Shown: positions 6,700-14,111 of the stretch, in pieces
Numbering within the stretch: position 1 is the stretch's first letter
Layout of the letters: each line of letters opens with the position of its first letter
Assembly: GCA_020628865.1 (NCBI GenBank)
Contig: JAHDEJ010000012.1
Coordinates: 62,001 to 126,000 of the forward strand
Direction of reading: 5' to 3'
Length of the DNA stretch: 64,000 nucleotides
DNA from: Acidimicrobiales bacterium
GTDB taxonomy: Bacteria > Actinomycetota > Acidimicrobiia > Acidimicrobiales > SHLQ01
The notes under the pieces: generated by a model
Database searches by the model: none
The model's input: the letters and a program-made list of their open reading frames with translations, nothing else
Told to the model about the DNA's origin: nothing
Translations under genes and position numbers: made by a program

Positions 6700-8153
6700 G
6701 CATCACAGTCATGGATCTCTTCTGCGGCGCTGGAGGTTCCAGCCTTGGCGCCGAGCGGGTGGCCGGCGTCGAGTTGCGGCTCGCGATGAACCATTGGCAG
6801 AAGGCCATCGACGTTCATCAGCAGCACTTCCCCGATGCCGGCCATGACTGCGCCGACATCTCCCAAGCCGATCCGCGCCGGTATGAGCGCACCGACATCC
6901 TGCTGGCGTCGCCTGAGTGCACGAACCACAGCCAAGCGAAGGGTGTGTCTCGCAAGAAGCAGCAGCAGTCGTTGTTCGACAAACCTGATCCGTCGGCCGA
7001 GCGGTCGAGGGCGACGATGTGGGATGTGCCTCGGTTCGCCGAGCAGATGTTCTACGACGCGATCGTCGTCGAGAACGTGGTTGAGGCCACCAAGTGGGTC
7101 GGTTGGCGCGCCTGGTGCATGTCGATGGAGGACCTCGGCTATCAGCGGACGGTCCTGTCGCAGAACTCGATGTTCCATGGTGTGCCCCAGTCCCGTGACC
7201 GGATCTACGTCGTGTTCACCCGCAACGGGTTGAACCCGGATCTCGAGTTCACTCAGCTGGCCCACTGCCCGATCTGTCCTGGGTCTCGTCGGCGTCGGTG
7301 CCGTCAGGTGTTCAAGAACGCTCAGCGCATCGGCAAGTACAAGACGCAGTGGTTCTGGGCGTGCACCGGCTGCGGCGGGCAGGTGCATCCGGAGGTGAAC
7401 GGCGCCGAGCAGATCATCGACTGGTCGCTCGAAGCGCCCCGCATCGGTGACCGGAAGAAGCCGCTGAAGCCGAACACCAGGAAACGGATCCTGGCCGGCC
7501 TCCAGCGGCACGGCTGGGTTCCCGTGGTCACGGCCGGCGCGGGGAACACCCATGAGCGGACACCGGGCAATCGGGCCCGGCCTCTCGATCAGCCGTTGGC
7601 CACCCAGCAGACGACGGCCACCCACGCTCTGGCGACGCCGCCGAGCTCGTTTCTGTTCCAGACGGCGCACGGCGGCCGGTTCCATGAGCTCGACGCCCCG
7701 CATCCGACGATCTGCGCTTCCGATGATCGGCTGTCGCTCATCGAGCCGTCCGAGGACGCGCTGCTCGTGTCCATGCGGAGAAACGGCACCGCTCAACCGC
7801 TCTCCAAGCCCGCAGGGGCCTTCACCGCGGGCGGGAACAACCATGCCCTCCTGGTCCGCAACCAGCGGCTCACACAGGGAGACAACGGCTGGATGACGAC
7901 GTCGACCGATGATCCGGTGCACACGCTCACCGGGAAGCAGTCCCAGTCGGTGCTCGACCCGGCCGAGGTCGTCGACGACTGCGGGTTCCGGATGCTCGAA
8001 CCGTACGAAGCGGCGGCAGCGATGGCGTTCCCGACCGGCTACATCCCGCGGGACCTGGACAAGAAGGACCAGATGAGGCTGGCAGGCAATGCCGTCACCC
8101 CGCCGGTCATGACGCCCATCGTCCGCCGGATCGTCGAAGCGATGGCCGCATGA
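6696..8153 (+). CDS. C5-cytosine DNA methyltransferase
   Basis: A 485-residue enzyme predicted to transfer a methyl group from S-adenosylmethionine to cytosine C5 in DNA. Motif I is DLFCGAGGSSLG (residues 7-18), motif VI is ENV (126-128), motif VIII is QSRDR (165-169) and motif X is GNAVTPP near the C-terminus. Motif IV is unusual: the catalytic Cys75 lies in SPECTNHSQ rather than PPCQ. Residues 188-230 hold an inserted zinc-ribbon-like segment (CPIC and CTGC pairs), which may contribute to target recognition. It could supply 5-methylcytosine for the dioxygenase and glycosyltransferase encoded at 3-5 kb, or simply protect DNA from restriction. Confidence 0.9.
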   Translation: MSITVMDLFCGAGGSSLGAERVAGVELRLAMNHWQKAIDVHQQHFPDAGHDCADISQADPRRYERTDILLASPECTNHSQAKGVSRKKQQQSLFDKPDPSAERSRATMWDVPRFAEQMFYDAIVVENVVEATKWVGWRAWCMSMEDLGYQRTVLSQNSMFHGVPQSRDRIYVVFTRNGLNPDLEFTQLAHCPICPGSRRRRCRQVFKNAQRIGKYKTQWFWACTGCGGQVHPEVNGAEQIIDWSLEAPRIGDRKKPLKPNTRKRILAGLQRHGWVPVVTAGAGNTHERTPGNRARPLDQPLATQQTTATHALATPPSSFLFQTAHGGRFHELDAPHPTICASDDRLSLIEPSEDALLVSMRRNGTAQPLSKPAGAFTAGGNNHALLVRNQRLTQGDNGWMTTSTDDPVHTLTGKQSQSVLDPAEVVDDCGFRMLEPYEAAAAMAFPTGYIPRDLDKKDQMRLAGNAVTPPVMTPIVRRIVEAMAA

Positions 8154-8359
8154 CCCCGATCCCGCGTTGGCTTCGGTATGCGGCCCGGACGGTCGTGTGG
8201 TCGTACGCACTGTCGGCTGCGCTGGCCGTGCCGTCGTTGATCATTCGGCTCGCCGCCGGCGAAGGGCTCCTGGCTGCGGTGCAGGCCTTCAAGCTGGCCG
8301 GCGCTCTCTATGTGGCCGTTGTCGTTCACCTACTCACCGCCCATCAGGAGGCAACATGA
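8150..8359 (+). CDS. Small two-helix membrane protein
   Basis: A 69-residue protein whose start overlaps the methyltransferase stop. Two hydrophobic helices (residues 14-32 and 39-62) are linked by a short charged loop, with a basic N-terminus (RWLRYAARTVV) favouring the positive-inside orientation. Holin-like dimensions are possible, but there is no lysis gene next to it. Function unknown. Confidence 0.6.
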   Translation: MTPIPRWLRYAARTVVWSYALSAALAVPSLIIRLAAGEGLLAAVQAFKLAGALYVAVVVHLLTAHQEAT

Positions 8360-8823
8360 AGCTGAAGTGCAGACCAGAAGGCCGCCCTCGGGCGTTCCTC
8401 GTTGACCCGGCCGACCTGGCCGTGTACGCCGAATGGTGGTTCAAGGACCGGTTCGATGTCGTGCACAACGTGAAGGCGCCGGGCCAGTTCCGGCTCGGCG
8501 CCGACTGGAGACGCCAAACGTTCTTCGACTACCTGGAGCGGCCGTTGGCGGACGACGACATGGGTTGGGCGGTCGTGCTCGACCCGTCCGGGTCGATCCC
8601 GAACCACCATCTGGTGTGTGCCCGCAACGACACGGGCGTCGAAGCGTTCGACATGGGCATCCGATCCGAGGACCAGCTCGACATCGGCGTCCCGAACCCT
8701 GTCGCCGTGGTCACCGTCCAGATCGGCGGCCACGCCTGGCAGTTCGAGGGCCGCGGTGACGAGGCCGTCGAGTTCGTGAAGAACACGGTGACCATGCCGC
8801 TCGAGGAGCTGTGCGATGGCTGA
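8356..8823 (+). CDS. Hypothetical protein
   Basis: A 155-residue soluble protein. The start ATG follows CAGGAGG by 5 nt and overlaps the upstream stop. It is mixed alpha/beta (FDVVHNVKAPGQFRLGADWRRQTFFDYLERPL), with many aromatic residues and an acidic C-terminus. No family is recognised. Confidence 0.65.
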   Translation: MKLKCRPEGRPRAFLVDPADLAVYAEWWFKDRFDVVHNVKAPGQFRLGADWRRQTFFDYLERPLADDDMGWAVVLDPSGSIPNHHLVCARNDTGVEAFDMGIRSEDQLDIGVPNPVAVVTVQIGGHAWQFEGRGDEAVEFVKNTVTMPLEELCDG

Positions 8824-9067
8824 CCCGGCGCCGGCATGGCTCACCCGACCGGAGATGGACCGGCTCGAACGAAAGGGCCTGCTCCCGGAGGACGTCGATC
8901 GAGTGTGGGTGTCCTCCTCAGGCCATCAGGCCACCGTGTTCTGGCCGATCGGCCGAGAGCAGTGGGTGCGCGCCACCACCGACCCGTTCCGTGAGTCCGA
9001 CGGCGGCCCGATCTGGTGGGCTGCGCTCGAAGAGATGCTCGGCCGATTCGATTGGAAGAACGCATGA
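8816..9067 (+). CDS. Small hypothetical protein
   Basis: An 83-residue protein overlapping both neighbours by a few bases. WLTRPEMDRLERKGLLPEDVDRVWV looks like a helical N-terminal domain, followed by a strand-rich part (GHQATVFWPI, EQWVRATTDPF). No motif is recognised. Confidence 0.6.
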   Translation: MADPAPAWLTRPEMDRLERKGLLPEDVDRVWVSSSGHQATVFWPIGREQWVRATTDPFRESDGGPIWWAALEEMLGRFDWKNA

Positions 9068-9375
9068 ACCATCACTTCTGGACGATGATCGCCGGGCTGT
9101 TCATGTTCGCCGGGATCGAGAACTGGAACGAGGGCGACCCGATCGGCGGGATCGCGCTCACCACACTCGCGACGGTCGTGCTCGTGCTCACGATCATCGA
9201 CCTGCTACGTGAGGAGCGCCGGGACATGGACGGCTTCATGGCCGACGTGCGGGCCCGACGGGCAGCGTCGCGCGCCGCCGATCTGGACCCAAACACGGTC
9301 TCAGACGCTGAAATCGTGCCTGAAGCACCCCGATCCGTGATACCGATTCCGGAAACCAGGGGCCCAAACCCCTGA
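9064..9375 (+). CDS. Membrane protein with cytoplasmic tail
   Basis: A 103-residue protein with two N-terminal hydrophobic segments (WTMIAGLFMFAGI; IGGIALTTLATVVLVLTII), then a charged helical tail rich in R and E. It overlaps the preceding gene and ends the operon: the next gene is behind its own promoter. Function unknown. Confidence 0.6.
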   Translation: MNHHFWTMIAGLFMFAGIENWNEGDPIGGIALTTLATVVLVLTIIDLLREERRDMDGFMADVRARRAASRAADLDPNTVSDAEIVPEAPRSVIPIPETRGPNP

Positions 9376-9400
9376 CAATTTGATACGACAGAAGAATCAC
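9372..9400 (+). promoter_or_regulatory. Family 1 promoter
   Basis: CTGACA, a 17-bp spacer containing TTGATAC, then AATCAC. The GATAC-N7-GAATC pair fits the family. A further GATAC pair lies just downstream (CACGATACGG, TTCGATACTT), so this site may have several operators. It precedes the gene at 9438. Confidence 0.55.
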
Positions 9401-9437
9401 GATACGGTTGTTCGATACTTCACAACAGAAAGGACCA

Positions 9438-10103
9438 ATGCCCATGGGGTTTAGCTGGGGCTCGCAACGCACGATTCGAGGGTTCGCCCTCGGGGAAGTG
9501 TCGTCTGCGTTCCAGAAATCAGTTCGACGAGGCGAGGAGCAACAGGCAGTGTTCTGGGCCCTCGAAATGTCCCAATCCGGCCAAGCGCAGTACGTGTGGA
9601 ACCGGATCATGGTGATCGTCTCCGAGGACATCGGCATCGCCGAGCCCGGCGTCGCGACCGACGTTCGTGCCCTCTACGACAACTGGAAGGACACGATCAA
9701 GCGGAAGCCACCAGGGTTCTCCGAGCGGTTGATGCTCATCCACGCCACCCTGATCATCGTCCGGGCCCGCAAGTCCCGGCTGGTCGACAACATTCACTGG
9801 TCCATTTGCTCGGTCGAGGAGCCGCTCTTCGACGAGATCCCCGACTACGCGCTCGACGCTCACACGGCGCGAGGCCGACGGATGGGGCGCACCGGCAAGC
9901 CTGAGGACAAGGCGATCTCGTATCACCTCGAGAACGGCATCGGCGACGAGGACAACTGGGCCTATCAGCGCAAGGAAGCGATCGGCTACCAGGACGGCTG
10001 GCACAAGGCGCAGCAGGGCCGGGATGCCCGAGCGCAGGAGCCGCCGCGGACCACTCCGGTCGACGGCGCTCCCATCGAGGACGGGTTCGATTTCGATGGC
10101 TGA
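9438..10103 (+). CDS. RarA/MgsA C-terminal-domain-like protein
   Basis: A 221-residue protein that starts right after AGAAAGGACCA. Residues 12-65 (ALGEVSSAFQKSVRRGEEQQAVFWALEM, VWNRIMVIVSEDIGIAEPG) match the tetramerisation/SSB-binding C-terminal domain of RarA/MgsA AAA+ ATPases, including the hallmark SEDIG. The ATPase domain is absent. Such stand-alone versions occur in phages, where they may interfere with or borrow host replication-restart machinery. The C-terminal 60 residues are low-complexity and acidic. Confidence 0.65.
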   Translation: MPMGFSWGSQRTIRGFALGEVSSAFQKSVRRGEEQQAVFWALEMSQSGQAQYVWNRIMVIVSEDIGIAEPGVATDVRALYDNWKDTIKRKPPGFSERLMLIHATLIIVRARKSRLVDNIHWSICSVEEPLFDEIPDYALDAHTARGRRMGRTGKPEDKAISYHLENGIGDEDNWAYQRKEAIGYQDGWHKAQQGRDARAQEPPRTTPVDGAPIEDGFDFDG

Positions 10104-10353
10104 GCCGAAGGAATACCACCTCACCCTCACCGAGACCGTGCACTTCCGCTACACCGTCATGGCCTCCAACCCGGTAGAGGCCGAGGACATGGTCTACCGG
10201 ATGCACAACAGCAGGATCACCGACACCACCGTCGCTCACATTGAGCCGGAGGTTGGAGAGGCCAACACATGCCATCTATGCAACCGAATGGTCCACTCCG
10301 ATGGCACTTGCTACGACTGCATGGTTATAGGGTTGGATGAACCCGCCTACTGA
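10096..10353 (+). CDS. Small zinc-finger protein, paralogue of the gene at 0.2 kb
   Basis: An 85-residue protein whose N-terminal 50 residues (EYHLTLTETVHFRYTVMAS) resemble the protein at 0.2 kb. It ends with a zinc-finger-like CHLC-x9-CYDC segment that the paralogue lacks. It overlaps the upstream RarA-like gene. A small nucleic-acid-binding or protein-binding role is possible; function unknown. Confidence 0.65.
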   Translation: MAEPKEYHLTLTETVHFRYTVMASNPVEAEDMVYRMHNSRITDTTVAHIEPEVGEANTCHLCNRMVHSDGTCYDCMVIGLDEPAY

Positions 10354-10365
10354 CAGGAACTACTC

Positions 10366-10698
10366 ATGAGTGATACAACCAACGACGCCCCGCAGATCGA
10401 CCTCGAGTCCGGCGCACCCCCGGCCCCAGCGCGGGCCAGCGATGCCCGAGGCAAGTACGAGGACATCTTCGACGCTGCGCGCAAGGCCCCCGATTGGATC
10501 TCGGTGACCTTCGCCGGCTGGGAGATCGAGCGTCTTCGCACGTTCGCCCAGAACGTCCGATCGGGCGGCTACAAGGGCGCAGCGAAGGGCGAGTTCGAGA
10601 CCGCGACCCGCGCTGGCCACGACAAGATCTGGCTGCGCACCACGGTCGTCGACGCCGAGATCATCGAGGAGGACGATGACGATGGTGTCCCCTTCTGA
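10366..10698 (+). CDS. Hypothetical protein with SSB-like acidic tail
   Basis: A 110-residue protein with a central domain (KAPDWISVTFAGWEIERLRTFAQNVRSGGYKGAA) and an acidic end EEDDDDGVPF. That tail closely resembles the DDDxPF tip by which bacterial single-strand-binding proteins recruit partners, so this protein might bind or imitate the host SSB interactome. It has no obvious OB-fold motif and is shorter than SSB. The start follows a short, poorly matched ribosome binding site (CAGGAAC). Confidence 0.55.
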   Translation: MSDTTNDAPQIDLESGAPPAPARASDARGKYEDIFDAARKAPDWISVTFAGWEIERLRTFAQNVRSGGYKGAAKGEFETATRAGHDKIWLRTTVVDAEIIEEDDDDGVPF

Positions 10699-10852
10699 AC
10701 CGGCACCGAAGCGAGTGCGTGACGTGCTCAAGGATGCGGCCGCTCAGCCCTGCCATCGCCTGGCTGGCACCGGCGACTGCTCCGTGGAAACCACCTGTGA
10801 CCCGTGCTCGCTTCGAGCGATCATGGCCGACGAACGAGTGAGGCTCGTATGA
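10682..10852 (+). CDS. Small Cys-rich protein
   Basis: A 56-residue protein overlapping the previous gene. GAGGAGG lies about 9 nt before the chosen ATG; another in-frame ATG is two codons upstream. It contains four cysteines in PCHRLAGTGDCSVETTCDPC, which could form a zinc-binding knuckle, in a helical frame. Codon usage is GC3-rich like its neighbours, which supports a real gene. Confidence 0.5.
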   Translation: MVSPSEPAPKRVRDVLKDAAAQPCHRLAGTGDCSVETTCDPCSLRAIMADERVRLV

Positions 10853-10883
10853 CCCAAACCCGCACTATTTTGCTGAGCTGGTT

Positions 10884-10902
10884 GATACTTTTGGCGTATC
10901 TG
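10884..10902 (+). promoter_or_regulatory. Family 1 promoter/operator
   Basis: GATACTTTTGGCGTATC is a GATAC-N7-GTATC dyad with TATCTG as -10. It lies 24 bp before the ATG of the next gene, which also has a GGGGAGG ribosome binding site. Confidence 0.6.
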
Positions 10903-10925
10903 GTTGTGTTCTGGGGAGGTGCGGC

Positions 10926-11273
10926 ATGGCTGGTCCTGCGATGAAGACAGCTCGTGCCCGGAACAGCTGGCAGTGCGCTCGCATCGAGATCGCCAGGGCC
11001 AGCGCCCACATCTGGATCACCGACCAGCACGGCTTCGCTGCGGTGCATCACCGTCGTGTCGCCGCCGAGGTCGAACGGTCGCCGTCGACGGTCGCGCACC
11101 ATGCGTCGACCGACGAACTGCGGCGGATGGCTGCGCTCATCATCGTGGTCACGGTCGACGACGACCACATCGCCTACCGGGAAGCGGCCTGCTACCTGGA
11201 GCGGCGCAACGTGTCGATCGCCGACGCCCATCGGATCGCGGCGCTCGAGTTCCCCGGCATCGGCGATGGGTGA
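10926..11273 (+). CDS. Hypothetical protein
   Basis: A 115-residue protein preceded by GGGGAGG. It is helix-rich with several His pairs (VHHRRVAAEVERSPSTVAHHAS) and a DxH-type segment (VDDDHIAYREAACYLERRNVSIADAHRIAA). The second half looks like an HTH or small helical bundle. It is coupled by overlap to the coiled-coil gene that follows. Function unknown. Confidence 0.6.
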   Translation: MAGPAMKTARARNSWQCARIEIARASAHIWITDQHGFAAVHHRRVAAEVERSPSTVAHHASTDELRRMAALIIVVTVDDDHIAYREAACYLERRNVSIADAHRIAALEFPGIGDG

Positions 11274-11673
11274 GCTTCGCACCGTCGACCTTTCCGACGA
11301 AGCGCTCCAGGATCTGGAGATCTGGACGCCTGAGCAGGTGCGGCTCCGCTATCGGGCGGTCGCCGCTCGGCTGCTCGAGGTCGTGAACGAACGGCATCGG
11401 GCCGGCCGCGAGTATGCGCAGGCCCGGGCCGCTCACTCGAAAGCGGTCGCGATGTGCCGGATCGAACGGAAGAACAAGGCGCACAAGGAGGGCCACAAGC
11501 TCACCTCCGCCGACCTCGACGCCCTCGTCGACGCGCACACCAACGAGACGCTGCTGGCGATGGATCTGCTCGATGAGCAGCGGCGCGGCCTCGACTTGGA
11601 AGCCCGGGCGCTCGAATCGGTGCTCGGCATGCTCAGGAGTGTCGGCAAGGACGCCCGGCAGTTGGCGGGCTGA
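11266..11673 (+). CDS. Coiled-coil protein
   Basis: A 135-residue, almost entirely helical protein. After a short N-terminal segment (LQDLEIWTPEQVRLRYRAVAARLLEVV) come two long helices rich in A, R, E and K, ending LGMLRSVGKDARQLAG. It is probably a dimeric coiled coil or helical hairpin and overlaps both neighbouring genes. It could be a regulatory or recombination accessory factor, but the sequence does not say which. Confidence 0.6.
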   Translation: MGELRTVDLSDEALQDLEIWTPEQVRLRYRAVAARLLEVVNERHRAGREYAQARAAHSKAVAMCRIERKNKAHKEGHKLTSADLDALVDAHTNETLLAMDLLDEQRRGLDLEARALESVLGMLRSVGKDARQLAG

Positions 11674-11996
11674 TGCGGCTCACCGACCAGCAGGCCGACA
11701 AGGTCATCGCGAACATGGTGGCCGACTACAACTCGGACGCCCGCACCCTCTACCGGGCCCACGAGAAATGGTTCCGGCGTCGGGCCCGACAGCTTCAGGT
11801 CCACGACCCGGACGGCTTCTACAAGATCGTCGCCGGCCACGCCCTGCTGGTGTTCGGCACCCAGATCCGCCAGCAGGCAGCCAAAGAGCTCGGCGCCACA
11901 GACGACCGGCCATTCCTCGCCTACCGGGCGTTGCAGTTCGCGGCCCGCGATGTCCAAACCGCCCTGCACTCGCATCGGAACAGCCAGCTGGCTTGA
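11673..11996 (+). CDS. Hypothetical helical protein
   Basis: A 107-residue basic helical protein beginning at a TGATG junction. It carries WFRRRARQLQVHDPDGFYKIVAGHALLVF. It is the last gene before a new promoter and ribosome binding site. No recognised family. Confidence 0.55.
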   Translation: MRLTDQQADKVIANMVADYNSDARTLYRAHEKWFRRRARQLQVHDPDGFYKIVAGHALLVFGTQIRQQAAKELGATDDRPFLAYRALQFAARDVQTALHSHRNSQLA

Positions 11997-12020
11997 CCCG
12001 GCAGATAGGGACGATACGAA
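11993..12020 (+). promoter_or_regulatory. Family 2 promoter
   Basis: TTGACC, 16 bp, TACGAA, followed by GACGCTC. This is the same -10 region and following heptamer as the promoters at 24.1 and 25.2 kb. Here it overlaps the previous stop codon and drives a gene with a standard AGAAAGGACCACG leader. Confidence 0.5.
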
Positions 12021-12049
12021 GACGCTCGACCCCCACAGAAAGGACCACG

Positions 12050-12277
12050 ATGACCCTCATCGACACCCCCGAAACCACCCCGACCTCCGTCTGGGTCTGG
12101 ACGCCGCTCGCCGAGATCAAGGCGGGTGACGTCATCCTCAACTCCGATCATCAGCACGAGTTCGTCGAGTCGGTCGAGACGGCGATGGGCATGGTTCAGG
12201 TGTTCCTGACCAACGGCCTGTCGTACATGAACGACGCCGGCAAGAAGCTCCGCATCTTCACGAAGCGGGACGCCTGA
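12050..12277 (+). CDS. Small hypothetical protein
   Basis: A 75-residue protein that starts 5 nt after AGAAAGGACC. It is beta-rich (WVWTPLAEIKAGDVIL, HEFVESVETAMGMVQVFL, KLRIFTK), reminiscent of a small SH3-like or KOW-like barrel. It shares a TGATG junction with the next gene. Function unknown. Confidence 0.6.
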   Translation: MTLIDTPETTPTSVWVWTPLAEIKAGDVILNSDHQHEFVESVETAMGMVQVFLTNGLSYMNDAGKKLRIFTKRDA

Positions 12278-12867
12278 TGGGTTACTACTCCTATCTAGCT
12301 CCGATGGGCGAGTTCGTGATCTCGGATCCGTACGCTGCGCTCGCCGGGATCGAAGCGGACCGGAAGGCCGCCGAGGAGAAGTACCCGAACTCGACGTGGA
12401 TGTGGCCGCCGAAGATCGAAACGATCCAAGGCCTCAAGGACTTCCTGAGCGACAGCTGGCACTTCGGCGAGTGGGACTTCCCGCAGGAGGAAGGCCGGCC
12501 CGACGTGTGGGCCGAATGGGAGCACGGCGAGAACGCCAAGCTTCGCGACGAGATCGCGTTGCTCGACGCCATGGCACCCGGTGTCCGTGACGGTTCGGGC
12601 TACCAGTTCGACGGTGAGGACGGCGAAGACAACGGCCGCGCCTACTACAAGGGCGGCGAAGTCCGCACCGGCTACGCCAACCTGCCGACGATCGACGACC
12701 TGTTCCCACCAGACCCCGAACCGGCCCCACCGAACCCGTTGATCGGCCAGGAAGCGGTCGGCATCGATGGCGTCACTGCGCTGTTGGAGCAGGCGCTCGA
12801 GCAGCTCGGCCTGGTGCTGGTGATCGACCCGCGCGGCCAACGCAGCGTCGACGGCGGTGCAGCATGA
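12277..12867 (+). CDS. Conserved phage hypothetical protein
   Basis: A 196-residue acidic protein beginning MGYYSYLAPMGEFVISDP. It contains a tryptophan-rich middle (TWMWPPKIETI, SWHFGEWDFPQEEGRPDVWAEWEHGEN), an acidic loop and a Pro-rich linker before a C-terminal helix. The MGYYS start and W-rich region are typical of small actinophage proteins of unknown role. It overlaps the next gene by ATGA. Confidence 0.6.
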   Translation: MGYYSYLAPMGEFVISDPYAALAGIEADRKAAEEKYPNSTWMWPPKIETIQGLKDFLSDSWHFGEWDFPQEEGRPDVWAEWEHGENAKLRDEIALLDAMAPGVRDGSGYQFDGEDGEDNGRAYYKGGEVRTGYANLPTIDDLFPPDPEPAPPNPLIGQEAVGIDGVTALLEQALEQLGLVLVIDPRGQRSVDGGAA

Positions 12868-13148
12868 ACGTGCTCCAGCAGTACGACGGCGCTGGCGTCT
12901 ACGCGATCGTGCGCTGCGCGGCCTACACGGCCTCGTATGGCGGCATCATCGAGTGCGACGAGTTCGGTGTCTGGCTCCACGCCTCCGAGGAGGGCGACGG
13001 CACGCTCGACGTCTACCCGGCCGACCGACTCTTCTCCGACCGGCCGCAGAAGCTGCGTCACACCCGATCGATGTTCTTCCCGTGGCAGGCCGGCCCGATC
13101 ATCGTGCATCCCGGCGCCACCGACTGGCCCCCGGAGGTCCCCCAATGA
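12864..13148 (+). CDS. Hypothetical protein
   Basis: A 94-residue strand-rich protein (GAGVYAIVRCAAYTASYGGIIECDEFGVWLHA, then DVYPADRLF). The pattern looks like a small beta-barrel with a conserved-looking PADRLF. It overlaps its neighbours by ATGA. Function unknown. Confidence 0.6.
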   Translation: MNVLQQYDGAGVYAIVRCAAYTASYGGIIECDEFGVWLHASEEGDGTLDVYPADRLFSDRPQKLRHTRSMFFPWQAGPIIVHPGATDWPPEVPQ

Positions 13149-13408
13149 CCCAGCCCCACAACTCGACGGGCCTCGGCTTCGCCTATCCGACCAAGAAATC
13201 GGCCAGCTTCCCGCCTGGGTCGCCGATCGTCGACGTGTACGAAGTTGGCGGCAACACGCTCGTGTCGGTGAAGACCGGCCCGGCCGCTCATCAGATCTCC
13301 ACATTCGATCTCGAGTGCATCGTCCGCTCCGACGTCCCCGACGACCGGCGTGCGCTCGGTTGGGCCCACCAGCTGAACTGCCGCAACTGCGGAGCGCTCC
13401 AGCCATGA
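13145..13408 (+). CDS. Hypothetical protein with C-terminal CxxC
   Basis: An 87-residue protein with a strand-rich core (SPIVDVYEVGGNTLVSVKTG) and a C-terminal CRNC pair. It overlaps the next gene, which also carries a CxxC pair; the two could contribute to a shared zinc site or be remnants of one gene. Function unknown. Confidence 0.55.
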   Translation: MTQPHNSTGLGFAYPTKKSASFPPGSPIVDVYEVGGNTLVSVKTGPAAHQISTFDLECIVRSDVPDDRRALGWAHQLNCRNCGALQP

Positions 13409-13578
13409 CCGCCGTCTGCCCTACGGAGCGCCGCTGGCCGGTCGACATCGTCGGCTGCGGATCGGCCGACGTCGTCTGGGACCCCGACGAGCAGATGTTC
13501 GACTGCCGCGACTGCGGCCTGTTCTTCACGGTCGCCGGCCTCGACTCTCAACCCGAATCAGAAAGGACCAGTCCATGA
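13405..13578 (+). CDS. Small zinc-ribbon-like protein
   Basis: A 57-residue protein with an N-terminal Cys, a C-G-S segment and a CRDCGLFF knuckle, compatible with a small treble-clef or ribbon. It overlaps both neighbours by ATGA. The ribosome binding site of the next gene (AGAAAGGACCAG) lies inside its 3' end. Confidence 0.55.
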   Translation: MTAVCPTERRWPVDIVGCGSADVVWDPDEQMFDCRDCGLFFTVAGLDSQPESERTSP

Positions 13579-14111
13579 CCTTCCCCGACGATGACCTCAA
13601 GGAGGTGACCGCAACCGTGCTCGGCATTCCGGGCCCGACCGGCACCCCGAAGGAGATCGCCGAGTTCGTGCGCCGCACCGTCCGCAACGAAACCCCGGGT
13701 CTGATCCACGACCAGGGCACCTGGATGTCCGGTGTGTGGGTGCCGTCCCGCGAGGACGACCCGATCAACTGGTGCGGCACGGCCTGCTGTGTCGCTGGCG
13801 CGGCGGTGATCGCCGCCGGCGCCGTCCCGCACTTCAGCTCGGACCTGTGGGACGCCGCGTTGGCCAACCCCGGCTACTCGTATCAGGGCACGTCGCTCGA
13901 CGAGTGCGTCGACGTGCACGGCACACCCTGGTACATCCCCTACTACGCCGGCGTTGTGCTGGGCCTCGACGGATCGGACTCGCAGCTCGCCGAGCTGAAG
14001 GACACGCTGTTCTCCGAGTACACCGGCCGACCAGAAGTCCTCGATCTGTTGGACGAGCTGATCGCCTTGGATCTTCCATCGATGCTCGCCCCGCAGACGG
14101 TGATCGGCTGA
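13575..14111 (+). CDS. Conserved hypothetical protein
   Basis: A 178-residue protein beginning after AGAAAGGACCAGTCC. It has a distinctive CGTACCVAGAAVIAAG segment at residues 67-82, preceded by DDPINW, a pattern seen in phage proteins of unknown function that contain a conserved cysteine in CGTxxC. The rest is mixed alpha/beta and ends in a helical region. It shares a TGATG junction with the ASCH-type gene. Confidence 0.6.
   Translation: MTFPDDDLKEVTATVLGIPGPTGTPKEIAEFVRRTVRNETPGLIHDQGTWMSGVWVPSREDDPINWCGTACCVAGAAVIAAGAVPHFSSDLWDAALANPGYSYQGTSLDECVDVHGTPWYIPYYAGVVLGLDGSDSQLAELKDTLFSEYTGRPEVLDLLDELIALDLPSMLAPQTVIG

Noticed and set aside
6402-8210. 600-codon minus-strand frame opposite the methyltransferase
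   Set aside because: The plus-strand C5-methyltransferase motifs are unambiguous; the minus frame is a shadow.
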